Source: Flavobacterium aerium | GTDB lineage: Bacteria > Bacteroidota > Bacteroidia > Flavobacteriales > Flavobacteriaceae | Length of the DNA: 64,000 nt | Assembly: GCF_030766725.1 (NCBI RefSeq) | Contig: NZ_JARQWR010000005.1 | Span: 124,001-188,000, forward strand | Reading direction: 5' to 3' | Part shown: one piece after another, positions 38,001-47,100 of the stretch | Numbering within the stretch: the first letter of the stretch is position 1 | Layout of the letters: the number at the start of each line of letters is the position of its first letter | The notes under the pieces: generated by a model | Databases searched by the model: none | Told to the model about the DNA's origin: nothing | Seen by the model: only the letters and a program-made list of their open reading frames with translations | Made by a program: the position numbers and the translations under genes

Positions 38001-39663
38001 TACCTATAAAGAATTAGATGACTTATCTAATCAATATGCTAATTTCTTGACTACAGAATATAACATTCAACAAAAAGATTATGTAGGGATACAATTAGAA
38101 CGAAGCGAGTGGGTTGTAATATCAATATTAGCGATATTAAAAATAGGAGGAACATATGTACCAATTGACCCTTTATATCCAGAAGAAAGAATACAATATA
38201 TTGTAGAGGATAGTGCCTGTAAATTATTGATAAATAATAATATTTTAGAACAATTTAAAAATGGATCATATGATTTAAAATTGGAAAATACTACCATATT
38301 ACCTCAAGATATTGCCTATGCATTATACACATCGGGATCAACTGGAAAGCCTAAAGGCGTAATGATATCACACGGATCATTGATGAATTATTTGGAATGG
38401 AGTAAAGGATATTATTTTAAAGATCAGAATTGTTCAAATGATTTTGGATTATTTACTTCCCTATCTTTTGATTTAACAGTAACAAGCTTATTCTTACCGA
38501 TACTTAATGGAGGGAAATTACATATATATGATTCTGAATTCAATATCACAGAAATATTAAAACACTATTTTGAAAGTGAATTGTCATATATTAAATTAAC
38601 ACCAGCACATATAAGTGTATTAGAAAGTTTGAATATTGGAAAAAGTAATATTAATACAGCTATTGTAGGAGGTGATAAGTTAGAGCAAAAACACATTAAT
38701 ATATTAAAAAGAATAAATCCTTCTATACAAATATATAATGAGTATGGACCAACAGAAACGACAGTAGGCTGTGTTGTTTATAATGCTACAGAGGTTTCAG
38801 AAGGAGAAATATTAATTGGAAAACCTATTGCGAATACAGAAATATTCATACTAAATGAACTTGGAGTAATGCAACCAATCGGTATCAAAGGCGAGATGTA
38901 TATTGGAGGAAAAGGTTTAGCCTTAGGATATTTAAACAAAGAGGTCTTAACTCAAGAAAAATTCATTCCACACCCATACAAAGTAGGTGAACGTCTTTAT
39001 AAAACAGGAGATATTTGTAAATGGTTACTTGATGGAAATATTCAATTTTATGGAAGAAAAGACGATCAAGTAAAAATAAGAGGATATAGAATAGAATTAG
39101 GTGAAATAGAAAGTTATTTAAAAAATATAGAAACAATTGATGAAGCTGTAGTATTAATTAAGAAAACTGAAGAGGAAGAAAATAGGATAGTAGTGTATTT
39201 TGTTTCAAAAGAAAATATAACAGTAACGACATTAATAGAATATTTACATAGCAAAATACCTGGATATATGCTTCCTTCTGAATATATCAGGGTAGATGAA
39301 TTACCAATCACTATAAATGGTAAAATAGATAAAAATGCATTATTAAAAATAGAAGAAAACAAACTTGAAAAAGTAAATTTATATACAGGTCCAAGAAATG
39401 AAATTGAAGAAAAGCTAATAGAAATCTGGGCTGATATATTAAAAATTGAACCAGGGGAAATTAGCATACATGCAAATTTCATGGATTTAGGAGGACATAG
39501 TTTAAAAGTAATTCGAGTTATTGCAAGAATCCAAAAAGAATTTGGAATAAAAATTAATATTCAAAAATTCTTTGATAATCCTATTTTGGAAGTAATTGCT
39601 GAAAATATTTCTAATGTAGTTTGGGATAATTCGGAAGAAGAATTAGAATCATTTAAAATTTAA
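31792..39663 (+). CDS. NRPS, docking-C-A(Dab-like)-T-E-C-A(Asn)-T
   Basis: This 2623-residue bimodular NRPS begins with a docking domain (1-50) identical to that of the 2369 protein. C1 has H202-H203. A1 has the Dab-like pocket D713-I-W-Q-L-T-A-D-D. T1 carries S1062 in GGESIKSIQ, the form typical of carriers that precede an epimerase. The epimerization domain (about 1100-1550) has HHLVIDGVSWRIL (H1245-H1246) and the GHGREE and RTIGWFTS motifs. The next C domain (about 1575-2010) carries SHHHILMDGW (H1717-H1718, D1722), the form seen in D-to-L condensation domains, which agrees with a preceding E domain. A2 has pocket D2227-L-T-K-I-G-E-V-G, an asparagine code. T2 carries S2570. The tail SEEELESFKI is acidic and probably binds the docking domain of the next protein, 52 bases downstream. 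Predicted additions are D-Dab, then Asn. Confidence 0.94.
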   Translation: MKGFIKELFEQGIHITCDNGNLKINHDGNLTDVIKENIRDNKEAILAFFNDNNTQDRYTSIESIAVQESYPLSSAQYRLWILSQFEGGSEAYNLPVTTPLVIDDLGIFERAINAVIDRHEILRTVFKENAEGEIRQWVKERKELGFELIHKDYQQLVNADELVASYVSEDSVKPFDLENGPLLRMSLLQLTDSYYIFYYNMHHTISDGWSIDILSRDLMLYYEAFLSGEKVMLPELKIQYKDYTFWQKKELEKDVYKEHKSYWLNQLSGNLPVLDLPTSKARPKIFDHEGNYYTMCIAPETTQLFLNYCKKQQSSLYIGLLSVWNILFYKYSGQKDIIIGNPTAGRNHIDLKDQIGFYINTLALRNKVDAKLSFSEFFNKVKNDTLESYDHQMYPFDLLVDDLNIIRDSSRSAVFDVILTSQNIGNREEEVSNNKEYGLVQNGGKCLCKFDLELDFEEVGEGLNFRISYNTNVYEAEMITKLMYHFQELLLSILKKPEEKIYALNYLSAREQKELILDFNATDTAFSKEVSFLDMFQLYVQKTPTKIAVKNGNIEITYQELDELTDKFAQYLQDVYALSQGDLVVINIDRTHWLMTSVMSIFKLGCAYIPVDTSYPEERKQYILDDSNCKNIIDENFITSFLAVMPNITKTFSSVKITADDLAYIIYTSGSTGNPKGVMIEHKGMMNHFYVMESELELTSDSSIIQNAPYTFDISVWQLLNSLIVGGTTSIYDQETVLNSKVFLDRLYEERPTILQTVPSYLKVLLDMDESLERNSFEGLSYLLVTGDTVTKDLVTRWFIKYPAIKLVNAYGPAEASDDVTLHIMDAIPERLNISVGKPIQNMQMYVLDEYLGLCGIGIEGELCVSGIGLAKGYLNRDELTAEKFVDHPFKSGEKLYKTGDIGMWLPNGTLEFHGRRDNQVKINGFRIELEEIEYQLSQKNNIKEVLVTHFEAEHAKKELVAYVIVSETCEASEMRIYLQDKIPSYMIPLYYIQLEKFPLTANGKIDRKKLPNPQDLSLSNEIEYVGPQSEQEKTLITVCEAVLGRKNISMNDNFFSLGGESIKSIQIVSRLSQLGYKLKVDDIMRTPVFKGLAALIKNKIKEIDQSILEGEVLLTPIQEWLFSDENIKNPSHYNQSILIKSKNPLNNTLLNECIKHVVSHHDALRMVYVDKDGVRKQYNRNVTSKNYSLDFHDLTTEGSLKDQINKMSVIANELQSSINLTEGPLMRVGNFRLDDGDYIALIIHHLVIDGVSWRILLEDISTLYNLAEKNQRLVLPLKTSSFQEWSRALHNYAFNGISHKEQQYWKGLANTQIPNLPKDRQNLTNEKSPAEITFQLNSELTNVLQTKVHSVYNTEINDVLLTSLGLAIKEVLKVDRSIINMEGHGREEFIEDIDITRTIGWFTSLFPFILDVNAETNLYNLIKVKESLRKIPNKGVGYGMLKYITKEDFINELKPTIEFNYLGDFGNELNSENNEAQQFEYVSDSAGMNSDIRNTDDITLNISGMIVNNQLELTLFYNKEDYELETIVKLSNAYKSNLEKLIKELADANKQLLTPSDLTYSSLSIETLLDINHNNTIEDIYKLSPLQKGIYFFWLSNNNPKLFFDQVSYRFEGISITKDNVKKAFDILVSRHAILRTSFTNNIDEELLQIVHKNVPSSFAYEVVPQNLTLEKKKDYIEEKKQEDIQRGFDLSKPCQMRLTILDLGDVNYEFIWSHHHILMDGWCIRIMINEFVQILNSIENSIQLDLQTVYPYSNYIKWLDTINEQKSLDYWDEYLLDVSKKTELPYKKSDYDEDKDFSKSIKSILINNDLYNEMKALCLNIGVSHNIFIQSVWGYLLSNYNNTQDVVFGTVVSGRPGHIDGIENMVGLFVNTIPVRVKYEVDDTPRQLIERLQQNFLDNQEHHFTGLSEIQSRSSLDSELINHTLTFENYPLETTGIESKNENEKESKSGVKAVEYREQMNYQFGIFIYPADNGIQIEFEYNENNFETTLIENLAEQFKKVISEFLLYPNKSLKKIEIISDREQKELLGSYINTTVDYNEHFTIVDAFNMQLLTHKDQIVLSTAYKTYTYKELDDLSNQYANFLTTEYNIQQKDYVGIQLERSEWVVISILAILKIGGTYVPIDPLYPEERIQYIVEDSACKLLINNNILEQFKNGSYDLKLENTTILPQDIAYALYTSGSTGKPKGVMISHGSLMNYLEWSKGYYFKDQNCSNDFGLFTSLSFDLTVTSLFLPILNGGKLHIYDSEFNITEILKHYFESELSYIKLTPAHISVLESLNIGKSNINTAIVGGDKLEQKHINILKRINPSIQIYNEYGPTETTVGCVVYNATEVSEGEILIGKPIANTEIFILNELGVMQPIGIKGEMYIGGKGLALGYLNKEVLTQEKFIPHPYKVGERLYKTGDICKWLLDGNIQFYGRKDDQVKIRGYRIELGEIESYLKNIETIDEAVVLIKKTEEEENRIVVYFVSKENITVTTLIEYLHSKIPGYMLPSEYIRVDELPITINGKIDKNALLKIEENKLEKVNLYTGPRNEIEEKLIEIWADILKIEPGEISIHANFMDLGGHSLKVIRVIARIQKEFGIKINIQKFFDNPILEVIAENISNVVWDNSEEELESFKI
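33341..34581 (+). repeat. Diverged direct repeat: Dab-type A domain, copy 2
   Basis: This aligns without gaps to 10461-11701, with about 90% protein identity by eye, and covers the whole substrate-binding part of the A domain. The two carry the same pocket residues, so they very likely load the same amino acid. Similarity falls off in the C domain before it and in the carrier domain after it, where this copy is followed by an epimerase and the other is not. Confidence 0.8.
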
Positions 39664-39715
39664 ATGAGTAAACGCATGTTAATGATTGATCAAAATCAAA
39701 ATTTGAGAAAATAAT

Positions 39716-41317
39716 ATGACAATAGAAGAAGTATTAAAAGAATTAAGGAGTAAAAATATAAGAATAACATTAGTGAATGATAATGAACTTGATGTAAAAG
39801 CTCCAAAAGGAGTTGTTAATCAAGAAATCATACTTTTATTAAAAGAAAAAAAGCAAGCGATAATAAAGTATTTAAATGATTTTAAAAAGAATGAGGATAG
39901 TATACAAAAAGCAGCATTTTCAAATGTTGGATATCCGCTTTCTTTTGCACAAAAAAAGCTTTGGGTATTAAGTCAATTAGAAGAGCGTTCCATAGCATAT
40001 ATAGTATCAGATGTAATGATTATCCCAGCTAAAGTAGATGTTGAACTTTTAGAAAAAGCAATACATTCAACTATAATAAGACATGAATCTCTACGGACTA
40101 TATTTAGAAAAGATGAAAATGATGAACTAAGACAATGGATTTTACCAGAAACAATTATCAATTTTAAACTGGAGTATAAAGATCTTAGAAATGCAGGAAA
40201 CAAAGAAGAATATGTAAATGATTATATCCTGAAAGATAAAAATAAGGTATTCAATTTATCAGAAGATATATTATTAAGAACATGTTTATTTCAGTTAGAA
40301 GATAATAGTTTTATTTTTCATTATATGATGCACCATATTATTACTGATGGAGTGTCGATGAAAATTATGAAAGATGATGTTCTAGAATACTATGAAGCAT
40401 TTATAATGGATAGAAAACCAAGTTTATCAGAGTTAAGAATCCAATATAAAGATTATACCTTATGGCAATATGAACAATTAAAAACCAAAGAATTCCAAGA
40501 ACATAAAAAGTTTTGGTTAAATGAATTGTCTGGAAAATTACCAATTTTAGAATTACCAAATCAAAAACCTAGGCCTAAAGTTATGACCTATAACGGATGC
40601 ACATTATCAACATATATATACTCAGAAACGACAAATAAGTTCAAAGAATTTTGTCTTCATAATAAAGGAACAATGTTTTCAGGAATACTGACAGTATGGA
40701 AAATATTATTCTATAAATATACTAATACAAAAGATTTAATAATTGGTTCTCCAATAGCAGGGAGAGATATTACAGATTTAGAAAATCAAATTGGGATTTA
40801 TATGAATATGAAAATTCATAGAAACAAATTAGATGTAGAAGATAACTTTATAGAAACATACGTGAAAATAAAAAACTCTACATTAGCCAGTACAAAACAT
40901 CAAATGTATCCTGTAGATAAGTTAATGGATGATTTAAAACTCACATATGACCCTAGTAGGAATCCTATATATGATGTAATGCTATCGTATCATAATACAG
41001 ACGAAAACGAAAACTTACATTTAAAACTTACGAGAGAAGAAATAGATGTAATTAATGTAGACGACTTGGAAAATTCTAAACTAGATATGTTGATTAATGT
41101 TAAAGAAGAAGGAGAATATTTATATTTTGATATTAATTATAATACAGATATTTATGAAGAGGCAATGATTAGAAAACTAATGAGTGATTTCAAAAGAATT
41201 TTAAATGAACTTTTGAATAATCCGAGTGAGAAAATAAAAAATATTGATTATAATAGTGAAATAAAAAAAACAATAAAAGAAAAGAATAAGACGCGATTCA
41301 ATATGAAAATCAAATAA
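39716..41317 (+). CDS. Stand-alone NRPS condensation protein, docking-C
   Basis: This 533-residue protein contains only a TubC-like docking domain (1-50, MTIEEVLKELRSKNI...) and one condensation domain (about 75-515) with intact MMHHIITDGVS (H206-H207) and the usual SFAQKKLWVLSQL start. No A or T domain follows before its stop. It probably accepts the Asn-bearing carrier of the preceding protein through docking. It would then form a peptide bond with the residue loaded by the free A-T pair at the start of the 44128 protein. Between the two lie an aminotransferase and a monooxygenase gene, which suggests that this module uses a specially made building block. The basic tail KTRFNMKIK resembles the tail of the 44128 protein. 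It is complete rather than truncated, because it ends at a normal C-domain boundary. Confidence 0.88.
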   Translation: MTIEEVLKELRSKNIRITLVNDNELDVKAPKGVVNQEIILLLKEKKQAIIKYLNDFKKNEDSIQKAAFSNVGYPLSFAQKKLWVLSQLEERSIAYIVSDVMIIPAKVDVELLEKAIHSTIIRHESLRTIFRKDENDELRQWILPETIINFKLEYKDLRNAGNKEEYVNDYILKDKNKVFNLSEDILLRTCLFQLEDNSFIFHYMMHHIITDGVSMKIMKDDVLEYYEAFIMDRKPSLSELRIQYKDYTLWQYEQLKTKEFQEHKKFWLNELSGKLPILELPNQKPRPKVMTYNGCTLSTYIYSETTNKFKEFCLHNKGTMFSGILTVWKILFYKYTNTKDLIIGSPIAGRDITDLENQIGIYMNMKIHRNKLDVEDNFIETYVKIKNSTLASTKHQMYPVDKLMDDLKLTYDPSRNPIYDVMLSYHNTDENENLHLKLTREEIDVINVDDLENSKLDMLINVKEEGEYLYFDINYNTDIYEEAMIRKLMSDFKRILNELLNNPSEKIKNIDYNSEIKKTIKEKNKTRFNMKIK

Positions 41318-41749
41318 AAACATCTTGAAGTAAAAAAAGTTAAAAAACGAAACAAATCGTATTTTAATACCAAATAAGTCTGTTTTTAATTTATTAAAAA
41401 TTGTAAATTATAACTATAATTTATATATTAGCATCGTTGATCGGCTCAAAAGATTAACAAAAAATATATTTTTACAATTGACTATCTTACCCTGTAAGGT
41501 AGAATAGCGAAGCTGTAAAGTAAGCTTAAAATTTCCACTAAAATATTGCTTAAACCTTGTAGATAATTATTTCTACTTAAAAAGGGTATACAAATAATTT
41601 TTAAATTATTTAAAACGCTATGTTGCTTTTCTTCAGTTACGATAAATAGCGTGATTTTATACAATTCAAAAAATTGGGTTTATAGTATTTAGATTCTTGT
41701 AAATACTATTCCATATGCATCTTTATTATAAATATCAAAATAGTACTCA
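41318..41749. other. 432-base intergenic region, no gene; two small inverted repeats
   Basis: This is the only gap above 300 bases inside the cluster. No convincing coding frame is seen on either strand. It contains an imperfect 10-bp stem (41482-41491 with 41498-41507, one mismatch and one G-T pair, 6-base loop) and a 7-bp inverted repeat ACGCTAT/ATAGCGT (41615-41621 and 41646-41652, 24-base spacer). Neither is followed by a T-run. The region probably holds a promoter for the operon starting at 41750, but I cannot pick a -33/-7 pair with confidence. Confidence 0.5.
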
Positions 41750-43099
41750 ATGATAGAATCATTAATACATTCTATGGTGGTGTGTCCTGAAATGACAGAA
41801 ACATACCCTAAAATAGCTTATGGGAAAGGTATTTACCTTTTTGATGAAATGGGGAATAAATATTTAGACGCTAGTTCAGGTTCTGCGGCTGTTGCTAATA
41901 TTGGCCATGGAATTGAGGAAATTTCAGAGGTCATAAAGAGACAAGTACAAAAAGTATCCATTTTACCTACCCATGCTTTTAGCGCAACTATAGTTGAAGA
42001 ATACTTGAGTAAACTAGTGAAATTTTCACCTAAAGGATTCAAAAGAGCTTGGACCGTTATGAGTGGAACTGAAGCAGTAGAAAATGCATTAAAAATTGCC
42101 TTACAATATCATCAGTTAATTGGAAATGATAAGAAGCACAAAATCATATCAAGATGGTACAGCTATCATGGGAATTCTATATTTACTTTAGATGTAGGAG
42201 GAATGAAATACAGAAGGCAAATGTATGATAACTGGATGCATAACTTTCCACATATTTCTGCTGCATACCAATATAGATATGCAAATGGTCTATCAGAAAA
42301 AGAATATTGTGATTATTGTATTGAAGAATTTTTAAATTTAATAGAAGAAAATGATCCAAATACAATAGCAGCATTTATAGCAGAACCTATTGTTGGAGCA
42401 GCTTTAGGAGCAGTTCCTCCTCCTGAAAATTACTTTCCAAGAATTAAAGAGATTTGCGAAAAATATGGAATTCTTTTTATTTCTGATGAGGTGATGACAG
42501 GTTTTGGGAGGTTAGGAACCAATTTTGGAATAGAGCAATTTCAAACGACTCCAGACATAATAGCAGCAGGAAAGGGAATTAGTGGAGGATATTTTCCGCT
42601 TTCAGCAGTAATAATTAATGAAAAAATAGCGACTGTTTTTGAAGAAAATAAAGCCACATTTAAAGCAGGCCATACATTTGCATGTAATCCTGTTGGTGCA
42701 GCAGTAGGAAGCTTTGTAATAGATTATTTTGAAGAAAATAATATACTTGAAAATGTACGAATTACAGGCGGAATTTTACAGGAACGTTTAAATTCACTTT
42801 TAACTTCAGCTATTGTTGGAGATATAAGAGGGAAAGGATTACTACTTGGAATAGAATTAGTAAAAGATAAAATAACAAAAGAACCATTTCCTGCAGAATT
42901 ACAACTTAGCAAAAAAATATATCAAAAAGCTTTAGAAAAAGGAGTTGTCCTATATCCAGGAAAAGGATCTGTAGATGGGATTTTAGGTGATCACCTGCTC
43001 ATTAGCCCTCCATTGACAATTACAACTGATGAAGTAAAAGAATTGGCTAATATTATTATAGAATCGGTAATAGAAGTACAATACGAAATGGGGCTCTAA
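41750..43099 (+). CDS. Class III PLP-dependent aminotransferase
   Basis: This 449-residue aminotransferase is of the class III (omega-aminotransferase) family. Recognised parts are YLDASSGSAAVANIGHG at the front, MSGTEAVENALKIA (pyridine-ring loop), WYSYHGNS, FISDEVMTGFGRLG with the PLP-binding aspartate, and the Schiff-base lysine K275 in AAGKGISGG. It differs from the EctB-like enzyme at 17000. It resembles broad enzymes that aminate beta- or omega-keto compounds. It is separated by only 3 bases from a luciferase-like monooxygenase, and both precede a gene whose A domain lacks the Asp that binds alpha-amino groups. The natural inference is that the pair makes or installs a beta- or omega-amino building block for that module. 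Two in-frame ATGs (41750 and 41774) are possible; the first is given. Confidence 0.85.
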   Translation: MIESLIHSMVVCPEMTETYPKIAYGKGIYLFDEMGNKYLDASSGSAAVANIGHGIEEISEVIKRQVQKVSILPTHAFSATIVEEYLSKLVKFSPKGFKRAWTVMSGTEAVENALKIALQYHQLIGNDKKHKIISRWYSYHGNSIFTLDVGGMKYRRQMYDNWMHNFPHISAAYQYRYANGLSEKEYCDYCIEEFLNLIEENDPNTIAAFIAEPIVGAALGAVPPPENYFPRIKEICEKYGILFISDEVMTGFGRLGTNFGIEQFQTTPDIIAAGKGISGGYFPLSAVIINEKIATVFEENKATFKAGHTFACNPVGAAVGSFVIDYFEENNILENVRITGGILQERLNSLLTSAIVGDIRGKGLLLGIELVKDKITKEPFPAELQLSKKIYQKALEKGVVLYPGKGSVDGILGDHLLISPPLTITTDEVKELANIIIESVIEVQYEMGL

Positions 43100-43102
43100 A
43101 AG

Positions 43103-44077
43103 ATGAATAAGCAAGATATAAAACTGTTTGTGACTTATAGAAGAGTTGAAGGTGAGGCAGATTCCATATCACAAATGAAAACAATGATTCAAGAAAGTGA
43201 AAGATTGAATTTTGAAGGAATTCTATTTTTTCAAAGTAATTCTAATAATACAGAACCTTGGGTTTTAGCCCAAGAAATTTTGACAAGTACTGATAACCAA
43301 AAGCCTATCATTGCTGTGAATCCAGCCTATATGCATCCATATACAGCTGCTCAAAAAATTATTAGTTACACGGAATTATACAAAAGGAAAATATATTTAA
43401 ACTTTATTATAGGAACTTCAGTATCTGAATTAGCCTCCATTGGCGACCACCTATCGCATGAAGAACGTTATAACAGATTAGAAGAATATATAGAAATAGT
43501 ATATGCATTATTGAGAAATAATTCGACATCTCTTACATATAAAGGAGTTTATTACGAAACTCAAAACCTAAAGCTAACATCTACTATAGAAGCTGAACTT
43601 TTTCCTGAAAGTTTTATTGCAGGAAGTTCAGATGATGCTAATCGATTAAGAGAAAAAATGAAACTCTCAAATTTAAAAATGGGAAAACCTGTAACTAAAT
43701 GTAGTCTCACTACTGAGAATACAGGAATGTATCTAGGAATTATTGCTAGAAAAACCCAAGAAGAAGCAATCTCAGTAATGAAAGCCCTCTTTAAACCAGA
43801 ATATGAAGAATACGGAGAATTACTCGAATTATCGATGCTTAATACTGATGCAGAATGGAAGAAAAAATTACTAGAAGAAAGTGAAGATATGGTTTTTCAA
43901 ATGGATCCATTTAAACATTTTAGAGCAGATTGCCCATATTTAGTAGGCTCCCACGAACAAGTAAAAGAGTATATTATTAAGTATATAAAATTAGGTATAA
44001 ATAGATTTGTTATTGATACTGATATACAAGAAATGCAAGAAATAGCAAATGTATTTAATTTGGTACATGCTGAATAA
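43103..44077 (+). CDS. Luciferase-like flavin-dependent monooxygenase
   Basis: This 324-residue protein is of the bacterial luciferase-like (LLM) superfamily, related to alkanesulfonate-monooxygenase-type TIM barrels and to the LLM enzymes of natural product clusters. The evidence is the order of typical elements: ESERLNFEGILFFQS, PIIAVNPAYMHPYTAAQKI, KIYLNFIIGTS, HEERYNRLEEYIEIV, YKGVYYE, ESFIAGSSDDANRLRE and the C-terminal VGSHEQVKEYIIKYIKLGINRFVID. It would use reduced FMN and O2 to hydroxylate or oxidatively cleave a substrate. The tight spacing with the upstream aminotransferase indicates joint expression and perhaps one pathway branch. The substrate is unknown. Confidence 0.8.
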   Translation: MNKQDIKLFVTYRRVEGEADSISQMKTMIQESERLNFEGILFFQSNSNNTEPWVLAQEILTSTDNQKPIIAVNPAYMHPYTAAQKIISYTELYKRKIYLNFIIGTSVSELASIGDHLSHEERYNRLEEYIEIVYALLRNNSTSLTYKGVYYETQNLKLTSTIEAELFPESFIAGSSDDANRLREKMKLSNLKMGKPVTKCSLTTENTGMYLGIIARKTQEEAISVMKALFKPEYEEYGELLELSMLNTDAEWKKKLLEESEDMVFQMDPFKHFRADCPYLVGSHEQVKEYIIKYIKLGINRFVIDTDIQEMQEIANVFNLVHAE

Positions 44078-44127
44078 ATAAGAAGTTCTTACAGAAGTAA
44101 AAAATAGATTTTAATAGCATCACAAGA

Positions 44128-47100
44128 ATGTATTCCTTAGATAAAACAATAGTTGATTTATTTTTAGAGCAAGTCATAAAAACGCCCAATCAGATTGCTA
44201 TACAATTTGAAGGAAAAAGTTTGACATACAGAGAATTAAATGAAGAAAGTAATCGTTTTTCAAATTATCTCTTGCCTTTATATGACATAGAAGCGGAAGA
44301 TATTATTGGAGTTCAACTACAAAGATCTGAATTATATATTATTGTAATACTAGCAATATTTAAAGTAAATGGTTGCTGTTCTCCAATAGATATAAAAACG
44401 CCACAAGAGCGTTTACAAGTAATCAAAAAGAATACTAAAATAATAATTGATCAAAACCATATAAATACATTCCTAGAAAAATCATCTACATTTTCAACAA
44501 TATATACATCAAGAAAATCATCACAATTAGCCTATATTGTTTATACTTCAGGTTCTACTGGAATTCCAAAAGGATGTATGATAGAACATAGAGGTATTAT
44601 AAACCATTTATTGAGTAAAATAGAACTCTTAGATTTAAATGAAAACACTCGTATTTGTCATACGTCAAAATTGAATTTCGTAGGAGGATTATGGCAATTG
44701 TGGGGACCTCTATTAACTGGTGGAACAGTAATGTTAACCACTTTAGAAGAACTACAAGACATTTCATTATTATTAGATAAAACAATTGCAAATAATGTGA
44801 AAATATTGGAATTAATTCCATCTCAATTAAACAATGTTTTTGCTACTGGAAATGAATCGAAATTGGCACATTTAGAAAAACTTATTCTTACAGGTGAACG
44901 ATTGACTCCTAATTATGTAAATAAATTTTTCGATCTCAATCCTTCAATAGAAATCATAAATACCTATGGACAATCTGAATGTTCAGATGTTACAGCTTAT
45001 TTTAGAATCCAAGAAAAAATAGCACAAAGTAAAGTACTTATAGGTAAGCCAGTTCAAAACACAGATATCTATATATGTAATGAAGAAGGAGAGCTATGCC
45101 AGATAGATGAAATAGGAGAGTTATGTATTTCAGGAATACAAGTTTGTAGAGGTTATTTAAACCAACCGGAACTAACAGCCCAAACTTTCATAACTAATCC
45201 TTTTAAAGCGAATACAACACTCTATAAAACAGGAGATTTAGGGAAATATCTTATAGATGGAAATATAGAAATTCTAGGTAGAATAGACAATCAAGTCAAA
45301 ATTAGAGGTTATAGAATTGATCTTGGTGAAATAGAAAATGCAATACTACATCATAAAGAAATAGAAAATACTGTTGTACTTGCAGTAAAAAAAGAAGATT
45401 CAGAAGAAAATACAATTTTTGCTTATTTCAAGTCTAAAAATAAGCAAAAAGCAAATAGTCTTAGAGAATTTCTAGCTCATTATTTAACCGATTATATGAT
45501 TCCAACAATTTTTATTCAAGTAGAAGAATTTAAGTTGACGTCTAATGGAAAAATTGATAAAAAAGTATTACCAGACCCTTTTGTTAATCAATTAGAAAGT
45601 GGAATTGACTATATAGCACCACAAGATGATATTGAAAAACAAGTGGTAGAAATATGGAAAAAAACGTTACAACAAGAATCTATTGGAATGGCTGATGATT
45701 TTATTGCGTTAGGAGGACATAGTTTAAAAATGAACTTATTAATCATCCGCTATAAAAAAGAATTTGATGTACAATTTAGTCTAGGCGAATTATTTGAAAA
45801 TACAAGTTTAGCTTCTCACACAAAATTAATCAAAAGCAAGGATAGACATACAGCATCTATGATAGAAATTTTGCCGAAAGCGGCATCCTATATGCTATCT
45901 GATGCACAACAAAATTTGTTTCTTTTAACAGAACTTGATGGCGATTCAATTCACTACGATACAGTTTATTTTGATGATATAGATGAAATTGAATCAATAG
46001 AGTTATTTAAAAAAGCCATAGAAGCGACAATACAAAGACATGAAATTCTAAGAACAGTTTTTAGAAAAAATGAAACAGGTAAAATCTCTCAATTTATTAT
46101 ATCAAAGATCTCAGATGAATATGAGTTAAATGTTATAGACCTAAGCAATCGCTCAACTGCTATTCATGATATGAACACATATCTGAATGGATATTTACAA
46201 AATTATTTTGATTTTGAGAAAGGACCACTAATACAAACATGTCTATTCCAACTGCCAAATAAAAAATATAAATTCTTTTTTAGAATGCATCAAATGGTTG
46301 GAGATGCAAATTCCTTAAAAGTTTTTCATACAGATGTAATGACAACCTATGTAGCCTATATGGCTAATATGCAACCTATATTGCCAGAATTAGAAATACA
46401 ATATAAAGAATATGCATATTGGCATTCGTCACAACGCTACGAAGAGGAATTTTCAAAGAGTAAATCTTTTTGGATGAATCAATTATCAGGTAAACTTTCA
46501 CTAATAAATTTGCCAACCACAAAAATACGCCCATTGGTAAAAACTTATAATGGAAAATTGCTTAAGATGCGAATTAATGAAGAATTATCGAATGAACTAA
46601 AGGCATTTTGCGAAAAAAATAATGGAACAGTATTCATAGGGATTTTAGCAGTAATTAATATACTATTTCAAAAATATACTTTACAAAAAGATATTATTAT
46701 CGCTACGCGATCCTTAGGAAGATATCGCCCTGAGTTAGAACATCAAATAGGAAATTATTTAAATACTATAGTACTTAGAAATACAATTGAAGAAGAAAAT
46801 AATTTCAATACAATATTTCAGCAAGTAAGAAAAAATAATATTCTAAGTTTTGATCATCAAAACTATTATTTTGATTGGTTAATAGAAGATTTGGATATAC
46901 AAACTATTTCTAATAGAAACCCAATATACGATATCATGATTACTTATGAGAATATGACAAATGATTCTCCTACTTACATTAAAGAAAATTTACTAGTAGA
47001 TGAAGTAACAGATGAAGGAGAATCAGTTCCAAAACTAGATATTCTTTTTACAGCTGAACTATATAAAGACTTTCTACAAATGGAATTACAATTTAATATA

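Noticed and set aside
39716..41317. Truncated or frameshifted NRPS
   Set aside because: The docking and C domains are complete, the end falls at a natural C-domain boundary, and a matching bare A-T pair exists at 44128.
41482..41664. Small minus-strand frame of 60 codons in the 432-base gap
   Set aside because: Low-complexity AT-rich translation, no recognisable motif, no ribosome-binding context and opposite to all neighbours; chance frame.
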